Shown here one piece after another: positions 1 to 9,953 of a stretch of DNA of 64,000 nucleotides. Each line of letters begins with the position of its first letter. The first letter of the stretch is position 1. Source of the DNA: Hansfordia pulvinata (Eukaryota > Ascomycota > Sordariomycetes > Xylariales); NCBI GenBank assembly GCA_006538405.1, contig BJKQ01000004.1:620001-684000 (forward strand), in the 5' to 3' direction. Under the pieces are notes generated by a model. That model worked only from the letters and a program-made list of their open reading frames with translations, searched no databases and was not told where the DNA came from. The position numbers and the translations under genes are program-made.

Positions 1-2637
1 TACTTGCAGCTGGGTTTACGTGGTGCGTGCCCGGCAGAGATGTCGCAAAGACACAGGCGGTGGGGCTGACCTCACATTGGCGTGGCTGTCTCAGGACCCC
101 TCATTCCGACTTGCTTGATAGAGGCGGGCACCCGATAGTTTGCAAAGTCTTGTTACTCGTAGGCATTGTCTCACAGACATAACAAGGCGCACACAAGCTA
201 CGGATCCCGATTGGCAGAGTGGAACCCCAGTGAGAACGCCTTTCGGAGTTGGTCCGTCCAGGCTAGTACCCCACGGACACACACCGTCGAAGCTGAATGA
301 AGTCGATAGAAGGGCGTAAAAGGCACAAGGGTTCGAGCAGTTGGTTGCATGACCGCCGCCCCTTGCCTGCGGTCGCCTTGGAAACGACTGCCCTGCGAGT
401 ACTCGTACTGGTGCACTGGGGTGGCATGGATTGAGACACAATAGCCAGTGTGTTGGCTTTGTCGCATCTAGACAACTCGGCGCTCCTCGGTGCCAGCAAA
501 GTTGGGGAAGAGGCCCGGGCAACACCATGGTCGAGAGCTTGCCGCTGATCCCTGTCGGAATCCCAAGAGAAACGGGGCTAAGGCAGAAAGGGTTCGACAC
601 TGGGGCCACTTTTCATAATATTTTTTTTCTGCTCTGTTCAACAAGCGTGTCCAGCCCAGAGAATTTTACCCCAACTGATTTCCGAGGACCCCTAATCCGA
701 GTACTCGCAAGTCTGGTAGGTGGCGGGTTGCCCCGGTGGAATTCGCAGGTTCCCTCTCCGCAGGCGCCATCCAATGGACGGCCGAGCCGTACTCTTCTCG
801 TACGTGGCCGCCCGCCCCCAGCCCCGGACTAGTCGTCCGTGAAGGCGAGGGAGAATGTCGCCTGAGGGTCGGTGTAGGCAGCTAGTACTCGTACGGAGTC
901 GCTCAACTCTCGATGGAGATCCCGCTCGGAGGCGGCACACACGAGCCCGCGCAGCCGCATTGTGACGGTAGGACGACAAGGGGCCAGGTCGCATCAGCAT
1001 CCCTGTCGCTGCATGCAGGTCCTTTGGCATTTTTAGCGGTAAGACGAGTCGCTGCCCGTACCCGACTTGCACCGGCGTGCCCCTCCAAGTCAGAGCCCCG
1101 CATACTATCGCCTGGAATGGGGGGTAGCTTGGGAAGCTCCCACGGCTCCCAGACGGACTCTCGCGAGGTGTTAGCTTGCACAAGCGATAAACAGACTTTC
1201 TCTCTCTCACCGAGGCGAATTGCCTCCCATTGCCCTCACACGAGTCTTGAACAAGAAAGAAGTCTTGAGAGGGAGTTGTATCTCGGGGCGAAATATCCTC
1301 GAAAGCCTGGTTCAGGGTTACTCGTATCCTCGAGTTGACAGGCCAGCCGGGGTAGAATCACCGGAGATCGTCAGCGGCAGCACGCCACCCTTGTAAAGTG
1401 ACCAAGCGTCTACCTGCACACCGTACCCAACGTTGAGCAACACCAGTGGAGGGCGAGGGTCCGTCATGTTGCGGTAAGCCATCCAACCGACCGTCGTCCG
1501 TCCCGCTCGGTTGTGTTGTGTATGGAGATCTATCCCACCGCCGCTGGTCAGAGGCGAATGATTTCTGGCGGGCGGTCTGGCGCGCTCCATTCCGCCCCAG
1601 CCAAGCAACGGCGTCTGGACGAATGCGTCGTAGAGACAAGCCAGAACCTGAGGTCTTCCGGGTCGATGCCTTTGTGCAGGCTCGTGCAGGGGCGCCGGCT
1701 GAAGACCCGGCACGAAGATCAATGGTCTGACGGTGTGGTGATGGTACATGGCGAATCTACTGCACGTTGAGGCAGGTGTTTTGGCCTGGGCCGTCAGGGG
1801 CAAGCAACCAGCACGAAACTCAACCTTTCCTTGCCCCTGCAGCCTCTGTCGATTGCCGTGCTGGAAGGTACCTGGACTGCCACTGCGTCGACAGTGCTTG
1901 CTGTACTCGTACCGACCCCTCGGCACAGGCACAGGCACAGGCACAGGGGCACCTATCCATCCCACCTGTACGTCCCATCGAACCCAATGCGATTCCCACC
2001 ATTTCCATGGATGGATGGCGGCCGCCACTTGGTCCTGCCACCCCACCCTACGTACTTGCACCGGGCTCCGTGTCGAGCAGGTACCGCCTGCGTACCGGCG
2101 TATTTGCACCGTCGGCCGCAACCGCCCAGGCCCCTGCGCGTACCGCCAGGTCAATCGCTAGTCTCGTCCCGCTCCTCCCCCTCTGCCCCGACCGTCCGCT
2201 TGCCTGCCTTGTGCATGCCTTGCCGTTGCTTGCCTCACTCAATATCCTCCTCTTCCCATCTCCCCCTCCAAAAGTCTTCTCGCAACACCTGATCGTCGTC
2301 CAAGCTCTTGCAGTCTTGCCCTCGTTGCGGTTGCAAGCTCAATTCCATTGCCAGCGTACACACTTCTCGGCTGGAGACCACTGCCGTCCAGTCTTCACAG
2401 GTATGTCCAGAACTCGCCGTTCCCAGCCCTAGACACGACCCCTCCAGAGCTCTGCAGACATGTTGTGTAGCTGTCCAAGGTCGAGGCATTCTGTGCTGTA
2501 GCTGTCCAGTCTCGAATTGGTGTTGCTTCGGCATCGTCAGAGACAAGAGTCTTCACCCCCAAACCCCGCGCTTCACCTGCTAACCAGCCTTCCTGCAGTC
2601 CATTAATACCAAATCCAAGACTCCGACCATCTTCACC
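1..2637. other. gene-free left flank and acl1 upstream region
   Basis: I recognise no protein-coding gene here. Open frames exist on both strands but look like GC-rich chance frames without domains. Three copies of the dispersed 9-mer TACTCGTAC lie at 400, 886 and 1904. A short hexamer run (GGCACA, about four copies) is near 1922-1950. A pyrimidine-rich stretch around 2230-2290, typical of fungal promoters, precedes acl1 by about 350 bp. The acl1 start sits in TTCACCATGTC, with A at -3. The second ATP-citrate lyase subunit gene, a common divergent neighbour in this fungal group, is not visible here. Confidence 0.6.
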
Positions 2638-4659
2638 ATGTCTTCCACTGGTAACGGGCAGGGTGGCCTGTCTGCTAACGACAACATCACCCGCTTCGCT
2701 GCCCCCAGCCGCGCCCAGACCCCCCTCCCCTCACACGCCCTGTTCACCAACAAGACGAGATGTTTCGTCTACGGCCTGCAGAACCGCGCCGTCCAGGGCA
2801 TGCTGGACTTTGACTTCATCTGCAAGCGCCCCACGCCCTCCGTGGCCGGCATCATCTACACCTTCGGCGGCCAGTTCGTCAGCAAGATGTACTGGGGCAC
2901 CAGCGAGACCCTGCTGCCCGTCTACCAGCAGACCGCCAACGCCATGGCCAAGCACCCCGACGTCGACACCGTCGTCAACTTTGCCTCGTCCCGCAGTGTC
3001 TACAGCTCCACCATGGAGCTGATGGAGCACCCCCAGATCAAGACCATCGCCATCATTGCCGAGGGTGTCCCCGAGCGTGTAAGTGATTCCCTTCTCACGT
3101 GAAAGACCAAGACTGACCCGCCACAGCGTGCCCGTGAGATTGCCCACGTCGCCCAGAAGAAGGGTGTCACCATCATCGGCCCCGCTACCGTTGGCGGTAT
3201 CAAGCCCGGCAGCTTCAAGATTGGCAACACTGGTGGCATGATGGACAACATTGTCGCCTCCAAGCTCTACCGCAAGGGCTCCGTCGGCTACGTCTCCAAG
3301 TCCGGCGGCATGTCCAACGAGCTCAACAACATCATTGCCCAGAACACCGACGGTGTCTACGAGGGTGTGGCCATTGGTGGTGACCGTTACCCCGGCACCA
3401 CCTTCATCGACCACCTGCTGCGCTACCAGCAGGACCCCGAGTGCAAGATCCTCGTCCTGCTCGGCGAGGTCGGTGGTGTCGAGGAGTACAAGGTCATTGA
3501 CGCCATCAAGAAGGGCGTCATCACCAAGCCCATCGTTGCGTGGGCCATCGGCACCTGCGCCAGCATGTTCAAGACCGACGTCCAGTTCGGCCACGCCGGC
3601 TCGTTCGCCAACTCTCAGCTCGAGACGGCCGCCACCAAGAACAAGATGATGGCCGAGGCCGGCATCCACGTCCCCTCCACCTTCGAGGACATGCCCGCCA
3701 CCATCAAGTCCGTCTACGACAAGCTCGTCCAGGACGGCACCATCAAGCCCCAGGCCGAGCCTGCGGTTCCCAAGATCCCCATGGACTACTCGTGGGCCCA
3801 GGAGCTCGGTCTCATCCGCAAGCCCGCCGCCTTCATCTCCACCATCTCCGACGACCGTGGCCAGGAGCTCCTGTACGCGGGCATGCCCATCTCGGACGTC
3901 TTCAAGGAGGACATTGGCATCGGTGGTGTCATGTCTCTGCTGTGGTTCCGCCGCCGCCTCCCCGTCTACGCCTCCAAGTTCCTCGAGATGGTCCTCATGC
4001 TCACTGCCGACCACGGCCCGGCCGTCTCGGGTGCCATGAACACCATCATCACCACCCGTGCCGGCAAGGACCTCATCAGCTCCCTGGTCGCCGGTCTGCT
4101 GACCATCGGCTCCCGCTTCGGTGGTGCCCTCGACGGCGCCGCCGAGGAGTTCTCCAGAGCCGCCGACAACGGCCTGAGCCCTCGCGACTTTGTCGACTCT
4201 ATGCGCAAGCAGAACAAGCTCATCCCCGGCATTGGCCACCGCATCAAGTCCCGCAACAACCCCGACCTGCGTGTCGAGCTCGTCAAGGACTACGTTCTCA
4301 AGAACTTCCCCAGCCACAAGCTGCTCGACTACGCCCTCGCCGTCGAGGAGGTCACGACGTCGAAGAAGGACAGCCTGATCCTCAACGTCGACGGCGCCAT
4401 TGCCGTCTGCTTCGTCGACCTCATGCGCAGCTGCGGTGCCTTCAGCCCCGAGGAGGCCGAGGACTACATGAAGATGGGTGTTCTCAACGGTCTTTTCGTC
4501 CTCGGCCGCAGCACCGGTCTGATTGCCCACTACCTCGACCAGAAGAGACTCAAGACCAGCCTCTACAGGCACCCTTGGGACGACATCACCTACCTGCTCC
4601 CCACCCTCGCTAACAGCGGCCCGACTGGTGAGAGCAGAGTGGAGGTGTCTGTGAAATAG
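2638..4659 (+). CDS. acl1: ATP-citrate lyase subunit 1
   Basis: Two exons, 2638-3078 and 3127-4659, joined across a 48-nt intron (GTAAGT to CCACAG), give 657 residues. The product is the fungal subunit that carries the succinyl-CoA-synthetase-like and citrate-synthase-like parts of ATP-citrate lyase, making cytosolic acetyl-CoA and oxaloacetate from citrate, ATP and CoA for lipid synthesis and acetylation. Seen in the sequence: a CoA-binding-type N-terminal half, the phosphohistidine loop [10 protein letters not shown] with the candidate catalytic His near residue 303, and a C-terminal citrate-synthase-like region (residues about 400-650) with [18 protein letters not shown] and PGIGHRIKS. Reading frame and splice phase are intact and codon use is strongly C/G-ending, as in highly expressed genes. 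In fungi this subunit works with a separate subunit 2, which is not visible in the window. Confidence 0.98.
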
Positions 4660-5215
4660 GTGATTAGTGTTAGGGTGGCGGGTAGCGCTGAAAAGGACTT
4701 GAAAACGTATTCCTATGACAACCCCTTTGGCGGTCATGGATGACGGAACCGGCTTGATGTTTTGTACCGGCATATGATGATGATGAGATTAGAGCTCGGT
4801 TCATGGGCACTGGTTTTGTACGAGTGAAGACATAGTATATCACGCCCATCGGTGTTCCATGAGTAATAGAGTCTTGTTAATGTGAATGATATTACATGTA
4901 GTGTATGCTGTCGCGAGATGTGGACCGAGCTTACCTGCGGAGTACTCATGGAGCTCAGCGAAGCAAGGTACGGAGGTACTTTGTGCGCGTCGACCTTGGC
5001 GCTTCGCGGTCTATCTCGTACTCGTACTATTCTCACGACTGGCAATACGCAAAAGTTTCAATTAGCAACACCAGCGACACCTGTCCCAGAAACCACCGAC
5101 ATCAGCACTCCATCACGTCCGCGGGCCGAACGGACACCTTCAGACCGAACTCGACGAGCCGATATCCTCCTGCAAGCCTCCAACATCACCTGCCACCAGA
5201 AGTACGACTCGAACC
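4660..5215. other. acl1-mrpl33 intergenic region
   Basis: This is the 3' region of acl1 followed by the promoter of the mitoribosomal gene. It contains one copy of the 9-mer TACTCGTAC at 5019, inside CTCGTACTCGTACT. I see no gene in it. Confidence 0.5.
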
Positions 5216-5526
5216 ATGTCGGCACCGTCGTACTTCCGCATCACGCTGCAGCGCAGCGCCATCGGCCTGCCGCAGAAGACGCAGGCGGCGCTGGCGTCGC
5301 TGGGCCTGCGGCGGCGGTCCCAGACCGTCTTCCACCCGGTGCACCCCAGTTCGCCGGCATGATCATGCGCGTCAAGGAGCTCGTGGCCGTCGAGGAGGTC
5401 GCCGAGCCCATGACCAGCCGCCAGCTGCGCGACGAGCGCAAGCCCGACCCGGGGTTCTACCTCGAGAGCCGCGTCGGCCAGGAGCTGGCGGCGGCGGCGG
5501 CGGCGGGCAAGACTGCGCAGCAATAA
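5216..5526 (+). CDS. mrpl33: mitochondrial ribosomal protein uL30m (Mrpl33), frameshifted
   Basis: The product is the large-subunit mitoribosome protein of the bacterial L30 family. The start at 5216 opens with [14 protein letters not shown] and runs through IGLPQKT and [13 protein letters not shown]. It then shifts to another frame for [24 protein letters not shown] and a stop at 5526. This matches the family's single compact domain, including the C-terminal NPGF-type motif, and gives about 103 residues if one base is restored in the C run at 5344-5347. In the printed frame the protein ends prematurely at 5362. No intron with acceptable GT/AG sites can bridge the break without deleting conserved residues. 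A one-base sequencing deletion is the simplest cause; a real null allele is less likely because mitoribosomal proteins are normally needed for respiration. Confidence 0.88.
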
Positions 5527-5564
5527 GGGGGAAGGGACTTGAGGGGGAGTTCTTGGAAGGGGAG

Positions 5565-5612
5565 AGTCCTTTGAAGGGGGAGTCCTTTGAAGGGGGAAGT
5601 CCTGCTTTGGCG
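5565..5612. repeat. 16-bp tandem repeat behind mrpl33
   Basis: Two exact and one diverged copy of AGTCCTTTGAAGGGGG, starting at 5565, 5581 and 5598, begin about 38 bp after the mrpl33 stop codon. They may lie in its 3' UTR. Confidence 0.8.
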
Positions 5613-6454
5613 CCCTTGGTCCACCGCATATACTCACCATAGGGTGTATGGTTTATTCGACTCTCGACAAGACTCTGATCCCTTCACATGATACCGGGTA
5701 GACGAGCATGCAGAGGAATATGCCCACAAGACTTTCGCCATTCCGTTCACGACACAGCCGTATTCGATGCCGATAACCCTCCCCGGGCCCACGAACAACT
5801 TCTCTTCGTCTACACCTCGCCAGAAGAGAAGGCCCCCATTCCTAGATTCCAACACCACACAGCATACGGCAGAAACACTTGCGCCGGCTAGCTCAAACAA
5901 CGCCCTGTACGCTGGGGCTGGAAGGAGATGGCTATCGCGCTCGACCGACGAAGAGAGACCGCTCAGGACCGGACCGACTAGGCAGAGATCGCAGAGCAGA
6001 GAAGCACAAGGGCTTCGTGGGCGAGGGATAGGAGCGGCACAGGACAAGAGATGGGAAGACCTGGGGCGATGCCACGAAGAAAGAAGCGGGCTAGAAGAAC
6101 GAGGCGGAGTGATGATGCTCAATGCCAACAAAGCCGACTACCGAGAAGAACAACTGTAAACAATAAATGTAAAAGAAATGTCACCTGTTAATTTTGTTTT
6201 CCCACTCTCCAACAATGCCTCGGCGCCAGTTCTTCTTTGCGGCACGGCAAAAGCTTCTGACCTGATCGTCTCTCTTGCCAGACACCGACTCGGCACCAGC
6301 ATGACCTACCATTGGGTCCAGCTTTCGTGGCTTTGTCGTGGGTCTCTGTATGTTGAGCCATGAGGGGCAAGGCAGATATGCTTGGTTGCTTGGGCCTGTC
6401 TGCTGGCCTGCTTCGGCTGCTTGTCTGGCTTGCGACTTTGAACAACTGTGATTC

Positions 6455-6785
6455 AGTTGAGCCACGAGTTCCCAGCGAGCCTGAGCGAGCCATAATTAAG
6501 CCACGAGTTCCAGCGAGCCTGAGCGAGCCATAATTAAGCCACGAGTTCCCAGCGAGCCTGAGCGAGCCACAATTAAGCAAAGAGTTACCAGCGACCCTGA
6601 GCGAGCTATAGTTAAGCCATAAGCCCTTAGCGAATTCCCAGCGAGCCTGGGCGAGCTTTAGTTAAGTCACGAGTCCTTAATGACTTTCCAGCGAGCCTGA
6701 GCGAGCTATAGTTGAGTCACGAGTCCTTAATGACTTTCCAGCGAGCCTGAGCGAGCCATAATCAAGCCACGAGTCCCCAGTGAGT
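6455..6785. repeat. minisatellite, 39-50 bp units
   Basis: About eight imperfect units share the core CCAGCGAGCCTGAGCGAGC followed by an AT-rich spacer such as CATAATTAAGC. The first units are about 39 bp. Later ones are about 50 bp, having gained a TCCTTAATGACTT segment, so the array has grown in at least two phases. Units sit head to tail without unique spacers, so this is not a CRISPR array. Confidence 0.85.
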
Positions 6786-7315
6786 TTGTTGGTGCCGAAG
6801 CCAGATGATGGCTGTGGTTGGTGATCGGAATCTACGTCTGGGACTGGTAACGTTCCCGAGTGAGATCACATATCACTATCTTCATAGGCTGAAGCACCGC
6901 GCTCAAGAAAGGCCAAGTAGTGCAAACAAGCATATAATATCGTATCGGGACAGGCCGAGAGCTAATTCTCCCTCCCCGACTATTAATGTACACCTCGTGT
7001 CCTCATCTCGCGGTCCATCTTCATGCCCTGCGTCAGATAGGGTCGGCCGTCAAAGGTGTGCGTCCACATGTGCGTCCCGGACCAAGACAGACTTGCCCTG
7101 GGCCTGCTCAGGACACCAATGTCCATCGATCTCGCCTAATGATGAATTTTGGCAGATCGCCATGAATATACCGTCGCGACCGTCCCGGACTCCGAGAAAA
7201 CGCAATGCCATTGGCTTCCGATCCAGCGAACAAGAGCTCCTGGTTGCAATGTTCAAGAGCCACGCTGGAGGCTGTCGAGAATACCCTCCTTCGAGTGCGC
7301 GTTGGGGCCAAAGTC

Positions 7316-9953
7316 CTAATTTCTTGCCTTGTCCACGTACTCGGGGTCCGGTGTCTCGTACATGGAGACGAAGTAGTCTTGGACGTGCTTGGACAGCCAG
7401 ATGGTGAGCTTTTGCATCTCCTCGCGGAGACGGTTGACGGATTGCTGGTCCATATTCGTCTGCGCGACGAGTTCGGGGAGCGATACTGTGCTGCGTCAGT
7501 AGAGGTACTCGAGACGCAGAGGACCGTACACACCCAATAGACGCATCATGTGCTCGACACCGTAGGTTTCGCTTGCGGTCTTCCTGTTCTCCCAGGCCGG
7601 ATCGTTCGAGTCCCACATCTTGCGGGCTTCGGCGTATTGCTGCCGCTCGAATCTGGTCAAGTCAGTAGCCGGCCAGCAAGAGACAGAAGAGACTTACCTG
7701 TAGAGCAGGATGCGCCCTATACACTTGTCAAAGTATTCCTTGAGCCCGCTCAGGGTCTCTTCCAGTATATCGAGCTGTGCCGAGCCCTCGGGTCGTTTCG
7801 GGCCCTCGTATGCCATGTAATCTTCCAGGATCTTGGTGACGGGTTTTGCGTGGGGTAGGGGGACGAGCTGGCAGTTCTTGGTCACGTTCTCCCAGTCGTC
7901 CACAAGCATGCCTTTCAGAACGTCGGGCATCATCATCTTGATCGATGGTCTCGCATGGAATGATTCCTCCTGTTCAGTGTTAATCGGTGAGGCGCGCAGA
8001 ACGGCTCAAGTAGTAAATCTTGTCATCCAGGCCTGCCTGGACACTTGTTCAGTCTGCCTTTTTGGTTTTGCTAGCTAGTGCACTGCACTGCTCGCATGCT
8101 TTGCCGGTTTCGGAGATCCGGGTGTGGCAGTCAAGTGTGGCTCGAACTGCTTCCTGAGCGGTACGCCAATTTTCTAGTGAGATGTCAGTGGCCTGGACGC
8201 CAGAAGATGGACCGGGCTCATTACACTGTTCATTCTGGTGCTCCGCTCGGCTTTGTGAGCGGGTCTTCATCGTCCTGGTGGGCGGCGGGGGTGCTGGCTT
8301 CGTCCGTTTGGCCCGGGGCTTCACAACCTTGGATTCGGTGGTCTTGGATTTGGCAGCCTTGGACTTGCCCTTGGACTTGGTGCCTTTGGACTTGGTGCCC
8401 TTGGACTTGGTAGCCTTGGTTTTTCCCACGTCTTGCTCGACACTCTCGAGAGGTGGAGCCACTGAGGCGGCAGTGGGCAAGCCCTCCGAGTTGGCGACAA
8501 CGGGCAAGCTCTCGGAAACGGTGGCAGCGGGCAAGCTTTCCGAAGCGGTGACAGCGGGCAAGCTTTCCGAGTTGATGGCGGACAAATTTGCTGGAGCGTC
8601 GACAGATGGCAAGCCCTTCGAAGCGTCCATAGATGGCAAGCCCTCCGAAACCACGACGAACGACGGGTGCTGGGTAAGCGGCGGTCCTCGCCAGGAGCGC
8701 AGCTCAAGCAGTGCTTCGGCGGCTTCGATTTCCCGCCCACGCAGCGCTGCCGCTTCCGCCTCGGCATCTCTCTGTACCTGCAGAGAGACACCGCCGGGTC
8801 TGAGGGGAGGCACGTAGTACTCTTTCTGCTTTGGAAAGGGGACCGGCCCGCGATTGGCGTAGGAGGAGACTCTTGCGGGCGGGAGGCTCATCAGGCGGTC
8901 CTTGTCCTCCGCGGACTTGGCCCATTTGCCTTCCCTTCCCGCGAATGGCTGCTGCTTCGCGGGGGTCTCTGAGGGCTGGGCCGCCGGGGCCTTTCGAGCC
9001 CTCTTCGACGATCGAGCTGGTGCGTCGGTGGAGTCGCCGGAAGCGTTCGCCCGCGAACGTTTAGGCGGCATGGTTGCGGATGAAGTGAGGGAAAGGGGGT
9101 AACAGCAAGTTTAAACAGCGCTCGGAGAAGGGTAGGCGAGAAAACGAGAGTGGGCGAGACGGAGAGGAGGGGTTGGGGAGGGTAGAGAAGGAAAGTCAGG
9201 GATGAGATTGAGGTGATGGCCGGAGAAGAAAGTGGTGCGACCCTGCACCACGTCTACCCGACGCAGGGTGGGAAGCGAACAAAGCCGGCTGGATAAAGAA
9301 TTGTTCGCACTTGAATGGCTTTCAGGTGCCGAGCTCGAAGCACGCGTCAAAGGGTCATGCCCGGACACACTCGTGGCCTCTGAACGGCGTTCTTCCGACC
9401 CGTACTCGATTTCCACTGGGAACCGAACCAGCGTCTTTGTGCGCGGCAGACCGACGCTCACACTCCCCTGGACTGCAGAAAGACAAGGAACAGCGAGACT
9501 TACATTCTCCAGCTCGTAATCGCGGCCTCGTCTCGGGCCTCGCCCGCCAAAGCTCGTGCCGGGCCCCCTCTCCTCGCTGCCCCTGGCCGAGCTCATCTCG
9601 CTGCTGCCGCCGCCGCCGGCCGCCTTGGCGATGCCCTTCTTGCCGGCGGCCTTGGCCGCGGCGGTGGTGGAGGCGCCGGCGACGCGCATGCGGGCCTGGG
9701 CCTGGAGCTGCGCGGCGAGCTGCTTGTTGTCCTCGGTGAACTTGCGGATGCGGTCGGCGGTGACCCAGTCGTCCCAGCTGGCCTTCCAGCCCTTGTAGTG
9801 GATGCGGTACTGCGCCTCCTCCGCCGCCGACTTGGTGCCCGACCCGGGCCGGACCTCGATGATCTTGGCCTCGTACATCAAGTCACCGTGGAAGCAGAGC
9901 ACCTTCTCGTCCTTGGAGTAGGGCGGGGCCTGGTTCTGCTTGGAGGGCGCCAT
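7316..9953 (-). CDS. eaf3: Eaf3/MRG15-type chromatin protein
   Basis: Four exons on the minus strand (9953-9504, 7969-7698, 7652-7534, 7485-7316) join in phase to 336 residues. The N-terminal exon encodes a chromodomain (residues about 10-80) with EKVLCFHGDLMYEAKI and HYKGWKASWDDWV. A charged linker ends in RGRDYELEN. The next exons encode the MRG domain, with LVDDWENVTKN, GRILLYRFERQQY, ETYGVEHMMRLL and SLPELVAQTNMDQQSV. The family joins the NuA4 acetyltransferase and Rpd3S deacetylase complexes and reads H3K36 methylation. The last two introns are 48 and 45 nt with normal signals. The first (7970-9503) is 1,534 nt and contains an intact ORF on the same strand. Without splicing, the chromodomain frame stays open to 9111, so a short chromodomain-only product is an alternative. 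Confidence 0.9.
8049..9071 (-). CDS. hypothetical protein nested in the first eaf3 intron
   Basis: An uninterrupted 340-codon frame lies wholly inside the eaf3 intron, on the same strand. Its start has a good fungal context (CAACCATGCC) behind a pyrimidine-rich stretch. I do not recognise the family. The N-terminus is basic and nuclear-looking (MPPKRSRAN, RSSKRARKAP). A middle part has LMSLPPARVSSYANRGPVP and KEYYVPPLRPGG. Residues about 135-205 hold six or so short Ser/Glu/Leu/Pro repeats of the type SESLPAVTA. A Lys/Ser-rich tract with KSKGTKSKG repeats follows, then a Cys-containing tail. A 51-nt GTAATG...CTGAC...CTAG segment at 8174-8224 looks like an optional intron; removing it would create a TAA at the junction. 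The frame could also be an extra exon of eaf3, but the splice phase at 8224 does not fit the next eaf3 exon. Confidence 0.6.
   Translation of the reverse strand: MPPKRSRANASGDSTDAPARSSKRARKAPAAQPSETPAKQQPFAGREGKWAKSAEDKDRLMSLPPARVSSYANRGPVPFPKQKEYYVPPLRPGGVSLQVQRDAEAEAAALRGREIEAAEALLELRSWRGPPLTQHPSFVVVSEGLPSMDASKGLPSVDAPANLSAINSESLPAVTASESLPAATVSESLPVVANSEGLPTAASVAPPLESVEQDVGKTKATKSKGTKSKGTKSKGKSKAAKSKTTESKVVKPRAKRTKPAPPPPTRTMKTRSQSRAEHQNEQCNEPGPSSGVQATDISLENWRTAQEAVRATLDCHTRISETGKACEQCSALASKTKKAD

Larger units (their letters stand above)
5527..7315. other. repeat-containing intergenic region
   Basis: No gene is recognised. A 16-bp direct repeat (three copies with AGTCCTTTGAAGGGGG as unit) lies at 5565-5612, directly behind mrpl33, and a minisatellite lies at 6455-6785. 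Two opposing frames at 5634-6159 have no features that I can identify. Confidence 0.5.

Noticed and set aside
1318..2154. 278-codon minus-strand frame upstream of acl1, considered as acl2
   Set aside because: No acl2 motifs; Trp/Gly/Arg-rich chance translation crossing a GGCACA repeat.
2731..4773. 680-codon frame antisense to acl1
   Set aside because: It mirrors acl1 codon bias (C/G third positions remove stops on the opposite strand) and has a Gly/Val/Asp/Leu composition typical of such shadows; no domain.
5342..5352. Programmed frameshifting in mrpl33
   Set aside because: No slippery heptamer with downstream structure is evident, and the same kind of one-base problem affects other genes in the window, pointing to sequence error.
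6455..6785. CRISPR-like repeat array
   Set aside because: Units abut without unique spacers, vary in length and are diverged, and the genome is eukaryotic.
8049..9071. Nested ORF as an in-frame alternative exon of eaf3
   Set aside because: The only good donor inside it (8224) is in phase 1, while the next eaf3 exon starts in phase 0; the ORF also has its own start context and stop.
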